A stretch of DNA of 5,274 nt from Dehalococcoidales bacterium (GTDB taxonomy: Bacteria > Chloroflexota > Dehalococcoidia > Dehalococcoidales > UBA5627): contig JAQTVR010000091.1 in the NCBI GenBank assembly GCA_028706995.1, positions 1 to 5,274 of the forward strand. The letters are read 5' to 3'. A program made the position numbers and the translations under genes. Below the pieces are notes generated by a model. That model saw nothing but the letters and a program-made list of their open reading frames with translations. It searched no databases and was not told the DNA's origin. Shown here piece after piece: positions 1 to 5,274 of the stretch. Position 1 is the stretch's first letter; each line of letters begins with the position of its first letter.

Positions 1-1049
1 TGGGCGTTAATAAAAATGCCAACGCCGATGAAATTAAAAAGGCCTTCCGTAAATTAGCATTCCAATATCATCCGGATCACAACCAGGAAAATGATTCAGA
101 AGCCAAATTCAAGGAATTGAACGAGGCTTACGGCGTTCTTTCCGATGAGGAAAAGCGTGCTACCTACGACCGCTTCGGACATGCCGGAATAGATAGCTCT
201 TTCGGACAGGGGTTCGGTGATTTCGGTTTCAGCGGAGGTTTCGGTAGTATCTTCGAGGATTTCTTTGATGCCTTTGGTGGCAGCGGCGGTGGGCAACGCG
301 GTGCCAGGCGTGGAGCCGACCTGCATCAAAAGATAACCGTCACTTTCGAAGAAGCCGCCCTTGGTTGCAGCGCAGATATTATTATAAAACGCACTGAGCA
401 ATGTACACTGTGTAATGGAAGCAGAGTAAAAAAGGGGAGCCACCCCAGCCAGTGTTCAAATTGTAATGGAAGCGGGCGGATCAGGAGAGTGCAACAAAGC
501 ATTTTTGGACAATTTACCAATGTTACTACCTGCTCCCAATGTAATGGCGAGGGAAAAATCATCACCGACCCGTGTACCCAGTGCAAAGGCAGCGGTAGAG
601 AAAAACACGAACATACCATGAAACTAAAAATCCCTGCTGGCATAGATGATGGTACCAGTTTAAAATTAAGCGGACAGGGTGATATCGGCGACAAAGGCGC
701 CCCGCCGGGAGATTTATACATCGGTATCGATGTATTACCGCACCCGTTCTTTATAAGAAATGATTTCAATGTAATATTTGAGTTATCCGTAAACTTCGCT
801 CAGGCTGCCCTTGGCACGGAAGTGGAAGTCCCCACTCTTTACGGAGATGAAAGACTTAAAATCCCGGCAGGAAGTCAATCGGGTAAAGTTTTCACTCTTA
901 GAGGTAAAGGAATTCAACACCTGCGGCGTAATGCTAAAGGAGACCAACTGGTTAAATTGATTGTGACTACACCTGAAAAACTTACTAAAGAGCAACGCAA
1001 ACTGTTTGAAGAATTGGAAAAGAGTTTTACCAGGGAAGAAAAACGGTAA
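1..1049 (+). CDS. dnaJ: Chaperone protein DnaJ (Hsp40), 5'-truncated
   Basis: Cytoplasmic co-chaperone that binds unfolded proteins and stimulates the DnaK ATPase. The frame is open from base 3; the visible 348 residues begin GVNKNANADEIKKAF, so only about 10 N-terminal residues (usually ending YYEVLG) are missing. Domains in order: J-domain with its HPD tripeptide at bases 69-77 (visible residues 23-25); a Gly/Phe-rich linker at about bases 174-313; a zinc-binding region at bases 402-596 with four CxxCxG motifs (visible residues 134, 151, 177 and 191 onward); then the two C-terminal beta-sandwich substrate-binding domains and dimerisation tail, ending in TAA. The first zinc motif reads CTLCNGSR, with Arg in place of the last Gly; all eight cysteines are present. 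This is a full type I DnaJ rather than CbpA, which lacks the zinc region. In related bacteria dnaJ often follows grpE and dnaK, which would lie off the left edge; that is inference. It converges on gpsA. Confidence 0.97.
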   Translation, partial: GVNKNANADEIKKAFRKLAFQYHPDHNQENDSEAKFKELNEAYGVLSDEEKRATYDRFGHAGIDSSFGQGFGDFGFSGGFGSIFEDFFDAFGGSGGGQRGARRGADLHQKITVTFEEAALGCSADIIIKRTEQCTLCNGSRVKKGSHPSQCSNCNGSGRIRRVQQSIFGQFTNVTTCSQCNGEGKIITDPCTQCKGSGREKHEHTMKLKIPAGIDDGTSLKLSGQGDIGDKGAPPGDLYIGIDVLPHPFFIRNDFNVIFELSVNFAQAALGTEVEVPTLYGDERLKIPAGSQSGKVFTLRGKGIQHLRRNAKGDQLVKLIVTTPEKLTKEQRKLFEELEKSFTREEKR

Positions 1050-1079
1050 TATGAATTGAAATTACGGAAGCAGGTTTTT
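1039..1079. terminator. Possible weak bidirectional terminator between dnaJ and gpsA
   Basis: GTAAT at 1046-1050 can pair with ATTAC at 1061-1065 around a 10-base loop; beyond one mismatch a further C-G pair (1044 with 1067) is possible. The hairpin overlaps the dnaJ stop codon. On the minus strand it is followed two bases later by five T (plus-strand A run 1039-1043), serving gpsA. On the plus strand five T follow at 1075-1079, about nine bases after the stem, serving dnaJ less well. The stem is short and A/T-rich, so the call rests mainly on position between two convergent genes. Confidence 0.3.
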
Positions 1080-2136
1080 AGCTCCTTGAATTTTTTGCCC
1101 TTCGGAAGAAGCTCCTGAATCCCCAGCTCCGACCCGAGAGTTCATGTCTGCCTTTAGCCCCCAATAGCTCACTGATAACCTCGCAGGTGTCTGCACCTTT
1201 GTACATGATCAGGTACATCTTCTCAGCGATCGGCATCTCCAGGTGCAGTTTTTCCGCCATGTCATGCACGGCAGCGGTAGTAGTAACCCCTTCGGCGACA
1301 CCTGCCATCGTGGTAACAATATCGTCGAGTTTACGCCCCTTGCTTAATTCTACACCTACGTAGTGATTACGGCTCAGGGGGCTGGCACATGTGGCTATAA
1401 GGTCTCCCAGTCCGGATAGTCCGGAAAGCGTCAATGGATTAGCTCCCAGTGCCAGACCAAGAGCTGCCATTTCCGTTAAGCCCCTTGTTATAAAAGCCGC
1501 CTTGGCATTATCCCCATATCCCAGACCATCGACCATGCCGGCTCCAAGCGCTATGACATTTTTAAGAGCACCACCTAATTCAACTCCGATAATATCATTA
1601 TTAATGTAAATTGAAAAATTAGGTGCCATCAGCAGTTTTTGCGCTTTTTTGGCGACGATAATGTCATCAGCCGCTATCACTGCGGAAGCCGGTAAACCTC
1701 CAAGCACTTCCTTATGCAGGTTGGGACCCGAAAGTACGCAGATGTTATGGCGACAGACAGGTGGAATCTCTTCGGCAATTACCTGCGACATCCTTTTATT
1801 TGTGCCGATTTCCAAACCTTTGGAAGCATTGATTATCAGCATCGATTCTTTAATATAATCTTTTATCGCCATCAAATTTGGGCGCATAGTTTGTGAGGGA
1901 ATAACCAGTAAAACAGCAGCGACGCTGGATAACGCATTTTTGGGAGAACTGGTAACAGTCAATTGACGCGGGAAAACAACACCGGAGAGTTGACTTGAAT
2001 CAGGACCTTTCTTACTTAACCTTACAGCTTCTTCTTCGGTCCTTGCCCATAATACGACATCTAAGCCCTTACCCGCTAAAACCATTCCCAGGGTTATCCC
2101 CCAGGCAGTGGTTCCAATTATAGCAACTTTTGGCAT
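1078..2136 (-). CDS. gpsA: Glycerol-3-phosphate dehydrogenase [NAD(P)+]
   Basis: Cytoplasmic enzyme that reduces dihydroxyacetone phosphate to sn-glycerol 3-phosphate, the backbone precursor of phospholipids. At 352 residues it is slightly longer than the usual 330-340, because of a basic C-terminal tail (FFRRAKNSRS). The N-terminal Rossmann domain begins VAIIGTTAWG (residues 4-13), where the usual GxGxWG has Thr as its second Gly. Family motifs visible include NASKGLE (103-109, with the conserved Lys), LSGPN (135-139), GGALKNVIALGAG (188-200, with the catalytic-type Lys192), GLGDL (242-246), SRN (255-257) and VAEGV (280-284). The ATG start sits four residues before the Rossmann strand, as expected. 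No Shine-Dalgarno sequence is visible within 15 bases upstream, so translation may depend on coupling to plsY, which ends 23 bases upstream. It is the last gene of the minus-strand run and supplies the substrate of its neighbour PlsY. Confidence 0.97.
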   Translation of the reverse strand: MPKVAIIGTTAWGITLGMVLAGKGLDVVLWARTEEEAVRLSKKGPDSSQLSGVVFPRQLTVTSSPKNALSSVAAVLLVIPSQTMRPNLMAIKDYIKESMLIINASKGLEIGTNKRMSQVIAEEIPPVCRHNICVLSGPNLHKEVLGGLPASAVIAADDIIVAKKAQKLLMAPNFSIYINNDIIGVELGGALKNVIALGAGMVDGLGYGDNAKAAFITRGLTEMAALGLALGANPLTLSGLSGLGDLIATCASPLSRNHYVGVELSKGRKLDDIVTTMAGVAEGVTTTAAVHDMAEKLHLEMPIAEKMYLIMYKGADTCEVISELLGAKGRHELSGRSWGFRSFFRRAKNSRS

Positions 2137-2159
2137 AGCTAACGCATTAAAAAAGACTT

Positions 2160-2867
2160 CTAAACCCCTGCCGGAGGTTGAGTTAGATTATCTTTACCGG
2201 TTGGTGATTCAACAGGTTTTGCTTTCTGGTTCAATTTTCGCTCTTTACCGGACATCAGCCTCTTTATATTATCCCGGTGCATAAATAGAATAAGCAAAGT
2301 ACCGATGAGCACATATAAAAGGTATTCGATAGGGAAACCGTAAAACAAGGTAAGCGGCACTAAAATCGCGTATGCGCCTACCACGCCGATTATAGACCCG
2401 AGCGAGGCAAACCCGCTAAGTCCGGCACCTATAATCAGGGCTTCACCACCGAAAAATCCTGCTACCGGACACAGAGCTATCAAACCTCCGATAAAAGTGG
2501 CAACCCCTCTGCCACCCTTGAATTTAATAAATATCGGCCATATATGACCGATAACAGCCGCCAGCGCCGCAATTACCTGTGCGAATAGCAGCCCTAACCC
2601 CCCATAATGACCAACCACCACAGACTCTGAGCCAATTATAATACCAGCCATTACTACCGCTAATGCCCCTTTTAACACATCGAGGGCAGCTACCATTAAA
2701 AACGCTCTCCTACCCAGTGTTCTTAAAACATTGGTGCCTCCGGTTTTACCGCTACCAAAGTTCCTTATATCTATTTTTGCTTTGTATTTGCCTACTATTA
2801 CGCCAAATGGAATAGAGCCCAAAAGATACCCGATAAAAGCTACCAGGATAAATTTTGCTATTATCAT
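2160..2867 (-). CDS. plsY: Acyl-phosphate:glycerol-3-phosphate acyltransferase PlsY
   Basis: Integral membrane enzyme that transfers a fatty acyl group from acyl-phosphate to glycerol 3-phosphate, giving lysophosphatidate. Its 235 residues compare with roughly 200-215 for well-known members. The three family motifs are present: GSIPFGVIVGK (17-27), GSGKTGGTNVLRTLG (38-52) and GHIWPIFIKFKGGRGVATF (107-125). Hydrophobic stretches near residues 2-20, 56-78, 93-115, 123-175 (probably two passes) and 180-196 fit a multi-pass protein. The end carries the usual MHRDNIKRLMSGKE segment followed by a polar tail of about 25 residues. Motif 2 differs from the common GSGNxGATN, with Lys for Asn and Gly for Ala. 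The ATG overlaps the der stop codon in an ATGA arrangement and has a strong ribosome binding site inside the end of der, so the two are probably translationally coupled. The partner enzyme PlsX, which makes acyl-phosphate, is not in the window. Confidence 0.96.
   Translation of the reverse strand: MIIAKFILVAFIGYLLGSIPFGVIVGKYKAKIDIRNFGSGKTGGTNVLRTLGRRAFLMVAALDVLKGALAVVMAGIIIGSESVVVGHYGGLGLLFAQVIAALAAVIGHIWPIFIKFKGGRGVATFIGGLIALCPVAGFFGGEALIIGAGLSGFASLGSIIGVVGAYAILVPLTLFYGFPIEYLLYVLIGTLLILFMHRDNIKRLMSGKERKLNQKAKPVESPTGKDNLTQPPAGV
2864..2867 (-). other. ATGA overlap joining der stop and plsY start
   Basis: On the minus strand bases 2867-2864 read ATGA: ATG starts plsY and TGA ends der. This four-base overlap is a classic arrangement for translational coupling, in which ribosomes finishing der restart on plsY. 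Confidence 0.9.
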
Positions 2868-4177
2868 TGTTCACCTCTTGGTTTAAATACCAATTGAATT
2901 GGAGTACCGTCGAAACCAAAAGCTTTACGCAGGCCATTTTCAATATATCGCTTATAGGAAAAATGAACCAGTTTGACATCGTTGACAAAAAAGACGAATG
3001 TCGGAGGATTTGTTTCGGCTTGAGTAGCATAGAATATACTTAATTGTTTAGTCCCGCTCCGGGGCGGGGTATGAGCTGCCGCTATCCGCTGTATCTGAGT
3101 GTTAAGCTCAGAGGTGGAAATCCGTTTGAATCTTTCTTTATATATTTGATTCGCCATAGGGATTATTTTTTCCGTCCCTTGCTTTAACAAGGCTGATATT
3201 TGTATTATAGGAGCATAAGACAAAAATTTGAATTTGCTTCTTATAAAACTCTCGGCTGCAGCCTGTGTTAAATCCAAAGTTAAATCACACTTATTGACCA
3301 GCAATATAACCCCCCTGGCCTCCTGCTGGATATAGCCCGCAATATGCATATCCTGGGCGGCAACCAGTTCTGTAGCATCGAGAACAAGCAAAACAACATC
3401 AGACCTGCTTACAGCTCTGAAAGAACGCAATACACTATAATTCTCGATTCCCTGTTCTATGCGTCCTCTCCGCCTGATACCTGCCGTATCAATAATTAAC
3501 ACACTTTGCCCATTAAAGTCAAGTATTGTATCTAAGGCATCACGAGTAGTCCCAGGTATATTACTTACGATAGCCCTCTCCTCGCCCAATAACACATTTA
3601 AAAGCATGGATTTTCCGGCATTAGGTCTGCCAACTATAGCTATCTTAAGCATTTCCTCGGCAGGTGTAACCTCAGGAGCGGCAGGAAGCAGGGATACTAT
3701 TTTATCCATTAAATCGGAAATACCCAAGCCATGATAAGCACTGATTACTATCGGAGCGCCCAGCCCCAGCTGAAAGAAATCGACTGCATTTATATTTAGT
3801 TTTTCATTATCAGCTTTATTAGCCACCAGCAAGACGGGTTTTTTAGAGCTGCGCATTAATTGGGTTATCTCCTGGTCGGCGGGAATTGCTCCATCCTTAA
3901 TGTCCACCAGGAAAATAATAAGGTCTGCCCCGTCCATGGCAGTAATGACCTGCTGATTGACCGATTGAGCCATATCGGAGCCGGGCTTCAAATCCAGCCC
4001 GCCGGTATCCACCAGCATAAACTCCTTATTCTGCCATAGTATATTAGCCACTACCCGGTCACGGGTCGTCCCAGGTATATCGCTCACAATAGCTACTTGC
4101 TTACCTGCCATGCGATTCAGTAAGGTGGATTTCCCCACATTTTGTCTGCCAACGATGGCTACAATAGGCTTGATCAC
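2864..4177 (-). CDS. der: Ribosome biogenesis GTPase Der (EngA)
   Basis: Essential GTPase with two tandem G domains that acts in assembly of the 50S ribosomal subunit. At 437 residues it matches the usual family length. First G domain: P-loop GRQNVGKS (10-17), PGTTRD (35-40), DTGG (57-60), NKAD (120-123) and SAYHG (146-150). Second G domain: GRPNAGKS (183-190), PGTTRD (208-213), DTAG (230-233), NKCD (295-298) and SAL (328-330). A KH-like RNA-contacting domain (about 354-437) carries NPPTFVFFVND and HFSYKRYIENGLRKAFGF. All GTP-binding motifs are intact in both halves. The start codon is GTG, chosen because MIKPIVAIVGRQN begins where family members begin and a GGAGG lies five bases upstream. 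Its stop overlaps the plsY start. Proximity of der to plsY and gpsA is a recurring bacterial arrangement. Confidence 0.98.
   Translation of the reverse strand: MIKPIVAIVGRQNVGKSTLLNRMAGKQVAIVSDIPGTTRDRVVANILWQNKEFMLVDTGGLDLKPGSDMAQSVNQQVITAMDGADLIIFLVDIKDGAIPADQEITQLMRSSKKPVLLVANKADNEKLNINAVDFFQLGLGAPIVISAYHGLGISDLMDKIVSLLPAAPEVTPAEEMLKIAIVGRPNAGKSMLLNVLLGEERAIVSNIPGTTRDALDTILDFNGQSVLIIDTAGIRRRGRIEQGIENYSVLRSFRAVSRSDVVLLVLDATELVAAQDMHIAGYIQQEARGVILLVNKCDLTLDLTQAAAESFIRSKFKFLSYAPIIQISALLKQGTEKIIPMANQIYKERFKRISTSELNTQIQRIAAAHTPPRSGTKQLSIFYATQAETNPPTFVFFVNDVKLVHFSYKRYIENGLRKAFGFDGTPIQLVFKPRGEQ
2871..2878 (-). promoter_or_regulatory. Ribosome binding site of plsY
   Basis: The minus strand reads AGAGGTGA, of which GAGGTGA is complementary to the 16S rRNA tail, three bases before the plsY ATG. 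It lies within the last codons of der and supports both the chosen plsY start and coupling with der. Confidence 0.8.
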
Positions 4178-4236
4178 AACCGCCTCCGAACATCATCAAA
4201 TACTCAAAATTCAGGACAAATAGTAATTCGGTATTG
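4178..4236 (-). other. 59-base spacer between membrane-protein gene and der
   Basis: This is the largest gap in the window. Apart from the der ribosome binding site it is A/T-rich with no clear hairpin. Reading the minus strand, a TTGTCC followed by loose -10-like sequences is present, but none is close enough to a sigma-70 consensus to call a promoter. An internal promoter for der-plsY-gpsA here is possible but unsupported. Confidence 0.4.
4183..4187 (-). promoter_or_regulatory. Ribosome binding site that supports the GTG start of der
   Basis: The minus strand reads GGAGG five bases before the GTG at 4177-4175. Good spacing and sequence decide in favour of this non-ATG start. Confidence 0.85.
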
Positions 4237-4920
4237 CTATTTTTTACTCTTCTGAAGAGATCGTTTAATACAAACTGCCGGTAATTCATTTGCCAGCTTA
4301 ATGCTGGGGGGTTCTATCTCTGTACGGACAATTGTTTTTAACTGGTTGATCATCTCCCTTAACTGTCCGACAAATGTATTATATTCAACTAAAAACTTGC
4401 CATATTGTTCCAGAATTTCGGGAGGAACTTCGACACTCCCGGCAACTTCATAGAATTGTTCTATGTATTCGTAATATAAGTTATTTATAGACCATAGCTC
4501 ATTGGTATAATTTCGCAGGTAAAGGCTAAATCTTCCGGTTTTCGTATCCATTTCCATGCGGTTTATAAAACTGTTACACCATACATTAAAAACACGAAAA
4601 GACATGTCACAGGCTCTCGCCCATTCCCATAACCTGGTATTATCGGTCTTGAACAGCCTTTCAATGATAGCAAATATAGAGATGATAGATTCTCCCATAA
4701 ATCTGCGGGAGAAATATCCGGCAAGCTCTTTGAGCCTCTGCGAGGCGCGTTCCAGCTCTTTTTCCCTGGCGCCAACCCATATAGTGACCAGCCCGATCAC
4801 CAATATAATCCCAAGTACGGTAGCCTGTATTTCGAAAGACCATTGGTAGAAGTCACCGATCACTGCAAATATGGCAATAAGGACTAGTGGCCAACTCCGG
4901 GTGAGAACTGTCATAAACAT
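4237..4920 (-). CDS. Hypothetical protein with N-terminal two-pass membrane hairpin
   Basis: I do not recognise this 227-residue protein. Two hydrophobic segments (about residues 10-23 and 33-50) are separated by a short loop with acidic and aromatic residues (GDFYQWSFEIQ). A charged, probably helical stretch follows at once (REKELERASQRLKELAGYFSRR, 52-73), so by the positive-inside rule both ends should be cytoplasmic. The remaining ~150 residues look alpha-helical and are rich in Trp, Tyr and Phe (LWEWARACDMSFRVFNVW, 97-114; LWSINNLYYEYIEQFYEVAG, 142-161), with a basic end (KRSLQKSKK). There is no signal peptidase site, P-loop, zinc motif or recognisable catalytic motif. The ATG at 4918-4920 was chosen because AGGGGGGA ends five bases upstream; a second ATG two codons later is possible. 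The gene starts 14 bases after the argF stop, so it is probably co-transcribed with argF and perhaps der. The coding frame is clean, with composition like its neighbours. A membrane-anchored scaffold or sensor is conceivable but nothing in the sequence proves it. Confidence 0.85.
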   Translation of the reverse strand: MFMTVLTRSWPLVLIAIFAVIGDFYQWSFEIQATVLGIILVIGLVTIWVGAREKELERASQRLKELAGYFSRRFMGESIISIFAIIERLFKTDNTRLWEWARACDMSFRVFNVWCNSFINRMEMDTKTGRFSLYLRNYTNELWSINNLYYEYIEQFYEVAGSVEVPPEILEQYGKFLVEYNTFVGQLREMINQLKTIVRTEIEPPSIKLANELPAVCIKRSLQKSKK

Positions 4921-4924
4921 TACG

Positions 4925-4932
4925 TCCCCCCT
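4925..4932 (-). promoter_or_regulatory. Purine-rich ribosome binding site of the membrane-protein gene
   Basis: The minus strand reads AGGGGGGA, with the G run ending five bases before the ATG at 4920. It lies immediately after the argF stop codon, so a ribosome leaving argF would be next to it. It is G-rich and less perfect than GGAGG, but well spaced. Confidence 0.6.
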
Positions 4933-4934
4933 TT

Positions 4935-5274
4935 TTAGTGATAACCTGCCAGCGGTATCTCCAATCCACCCAGTAGATAGAGAAGTAATGCCTTGGCAAT
5001 ATGCATCCTGTTCTCCGCCTGGTCATAAACCACCGAAGCAGGGCTATCTATTACCTCTCTCGATACTTCCTCACCACGATGAGCCGGCAGGGGATGCATA
5101 AATATCGCCTCTTTGTTTGCCAGAGACATAAGGTCGCTGTTTACCTGATAACCTTTTAATACCTTGCGGCGTTTTTCCGTTTCATCTTCCTGTCCCATGC
5201 TCACCCAGACATCCGTATATACAACATCGGCATCAGCCACTGCCAGGCGGGGGTCCTCGGTACAGACAACCTCA
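4935..5274 (-). CDS. argF: Ornithine carbamoyltransferase, C-terminal part (start beyond right edge)
   Basis: Cytoplasmic enzyme of arginine synthesis that joins carbamoyl phosphate and ornithine to give citrulline. The last 112 residues, about one third of a ~310-residue protein, are visible: the ornithine-binding domain. The frame stays open to the edge (EVVCTEDPRLAVADADVVYTDVW), so the GTG at 5240 is an internal Val and not a start. Diagnostic features are the ornithine-binding loop DVWVSMGQE (SMG at bases 5193-5201), which separates this family from aspartate carbamoyltransferase, the MHPLPAHRGEEV segment (HPLP at 5085-5096) and VVYDQAENRMHIAKALL near the end. The usual segment is HCLPAHRGEEV; here Pro (codon CCC) replaces the Cys. 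The rest of the context remains ornithine-type, so I keep that call, but substrate preference cannot be proved from this fragment. The stop codon lies 14 bases before the membrane-protein gene, suggesting one operon. Confidence 0.93.
   Translation of the reverse strand, partial: EVVCTEDPRLAVADADVVYTDVWVSMGQEDETEKRRKVLKGYQVNSDLMSLANKEAIFMHPLPAHRGEEVSREVIDSPASVVYDQAENRMHIAKALLLYLLGGLEIPLAGYH

Noticed and set aside
96..443. 115-codon open frame on the minus strand inside the 5' part of dnaJ
   Set aside because: Antisense to the J-domain and Gly/Phe region, with no ribosome binding site or family resemblance; a shadow.
326..769. 147-codon open frame on the minus strand inside dnaJ
   Set aside because: It lies wholly antisense to a strongly conserved gene; its Leu/Pro/His-rich repeats (LPLPLHW, PSPLHWE) are simply the complement of the zinc-finger CxxCxGxG repeats.
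1080..1120. Imperfect direct repeat AGCTCCTTGAAT / AGCTCCTGAAT
   Set aside because: It encodes the basic, Ser/Arg-rich tail of GpsA; a single 11-12 base near-repeat is easily due to chance or local duplication and has no mobile-element context.
1391..1896. Several 60-72 codon open frames on the plus strand inside gpsA
   Set aside because: All lie antisense to well-conserved GpsA motifs, and overlap each other; none looks like a protein.
2139..2147. Minimal ATG-CGT-TAG reading frame two bases before the gpsA ATG
   Set aside because: A start-stop element could in principle affect initiation, but without a ribosome binding site or conservation data it is best treated as chance.
2752..3030. 92-codon minus-strand frame across the der/plsY junction
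   Set aside because: It overlaps the KH domain of Der and the start of PlsY in another frame; both real genes have clear motifs and ribosome binding sites here.
4247..4259. Palindrome CTCTTCTGAAGAG near the end of the membrane-protein gene
   Set aside because: It is inside coding sequence (SLQKS), too short with a tiny loop, and followed on the minus strand by A rather than T, so it is not a terminator; no regulator site is recognisable.
4938..5240. GTG at 5240 as start of a short stand-alone gene
   Set aside because: The frame continues open to the window edge with typical ornithine carbamoyltransferase sequence, so the GTG is an internal Val codon of a truncated gene.

Overview
The window holds six protein-coding genes packed almost end to end, with no RNA gene, mobile element, CRISPR array or long intergenic gap. 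The plus strand carries the 3' part of dnaJ (its first ~10 codons lie off the left edge). The minus strand carries, in transcription order from the right edge, the 3' part of an ornithine carbamoyltransferase gene (argF), an unrecognised two-pass membrane protein, der (engA), plsY and gpsA. The longest non-coding stretch is 59 bases, so there is no region over 300 bases without a gene.

Organism: a bacterium, most likely Chloroflexota and probably class Dehalococcoidia. This is an inference from remembered family resemblance: the GpsA N-terminus (IIGTTAWGITLG instead of the usual GxGxWG), the DnaJ stretch RRVQQSIFGQFTNVTTC, the PlsY GSGKTG motif, and the order der-plsY-gpsA. No search could be run. 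Base composition looks moderate and even across the genes, and nothing suggests recent transfer.

Layout: dnaJ (plus) and gpsA (minus) converge with 28 bases between their stop codons. A small A/T-rich hairpin there, flanked by T runs on both sides, could serve as a weak terminator in both directions. The minus-strand genes look like one operon: argF and the membrane protein are 14 bases apart, the membrane protein and der 59 bases, der and plsY overlap by 4 bases (ATGA), and plsY and gpsA are 23 bases apart. No promoter could be identified; the operon promoter probably lies upstream of argF beyond the right edge.

How the genes work together: GpsA makes sn-glycerol 3-phosphate from dihydroxyacetone phosphate, and PlsY acylates it to lysophosphatidate at the membrane. 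These are the first two committed steps of phospholipid synthesis. Der is a ribosome-assembly GTPase that commonly neighbours these genes, so the cluster links ribosome production with membrane production. ArgF (arginine synthesis) and DnaJ (chaperone) are housekeeping genes without an obvious direct link. The least understood element is the membrane protein between argF and der. I see no convincing new multi-gene system; the points worth a second look are that protein and several departures from textbook active-site motifs (ArgF HPLP, GpsA GTTAWG, PlsY GSGKTGGTN).
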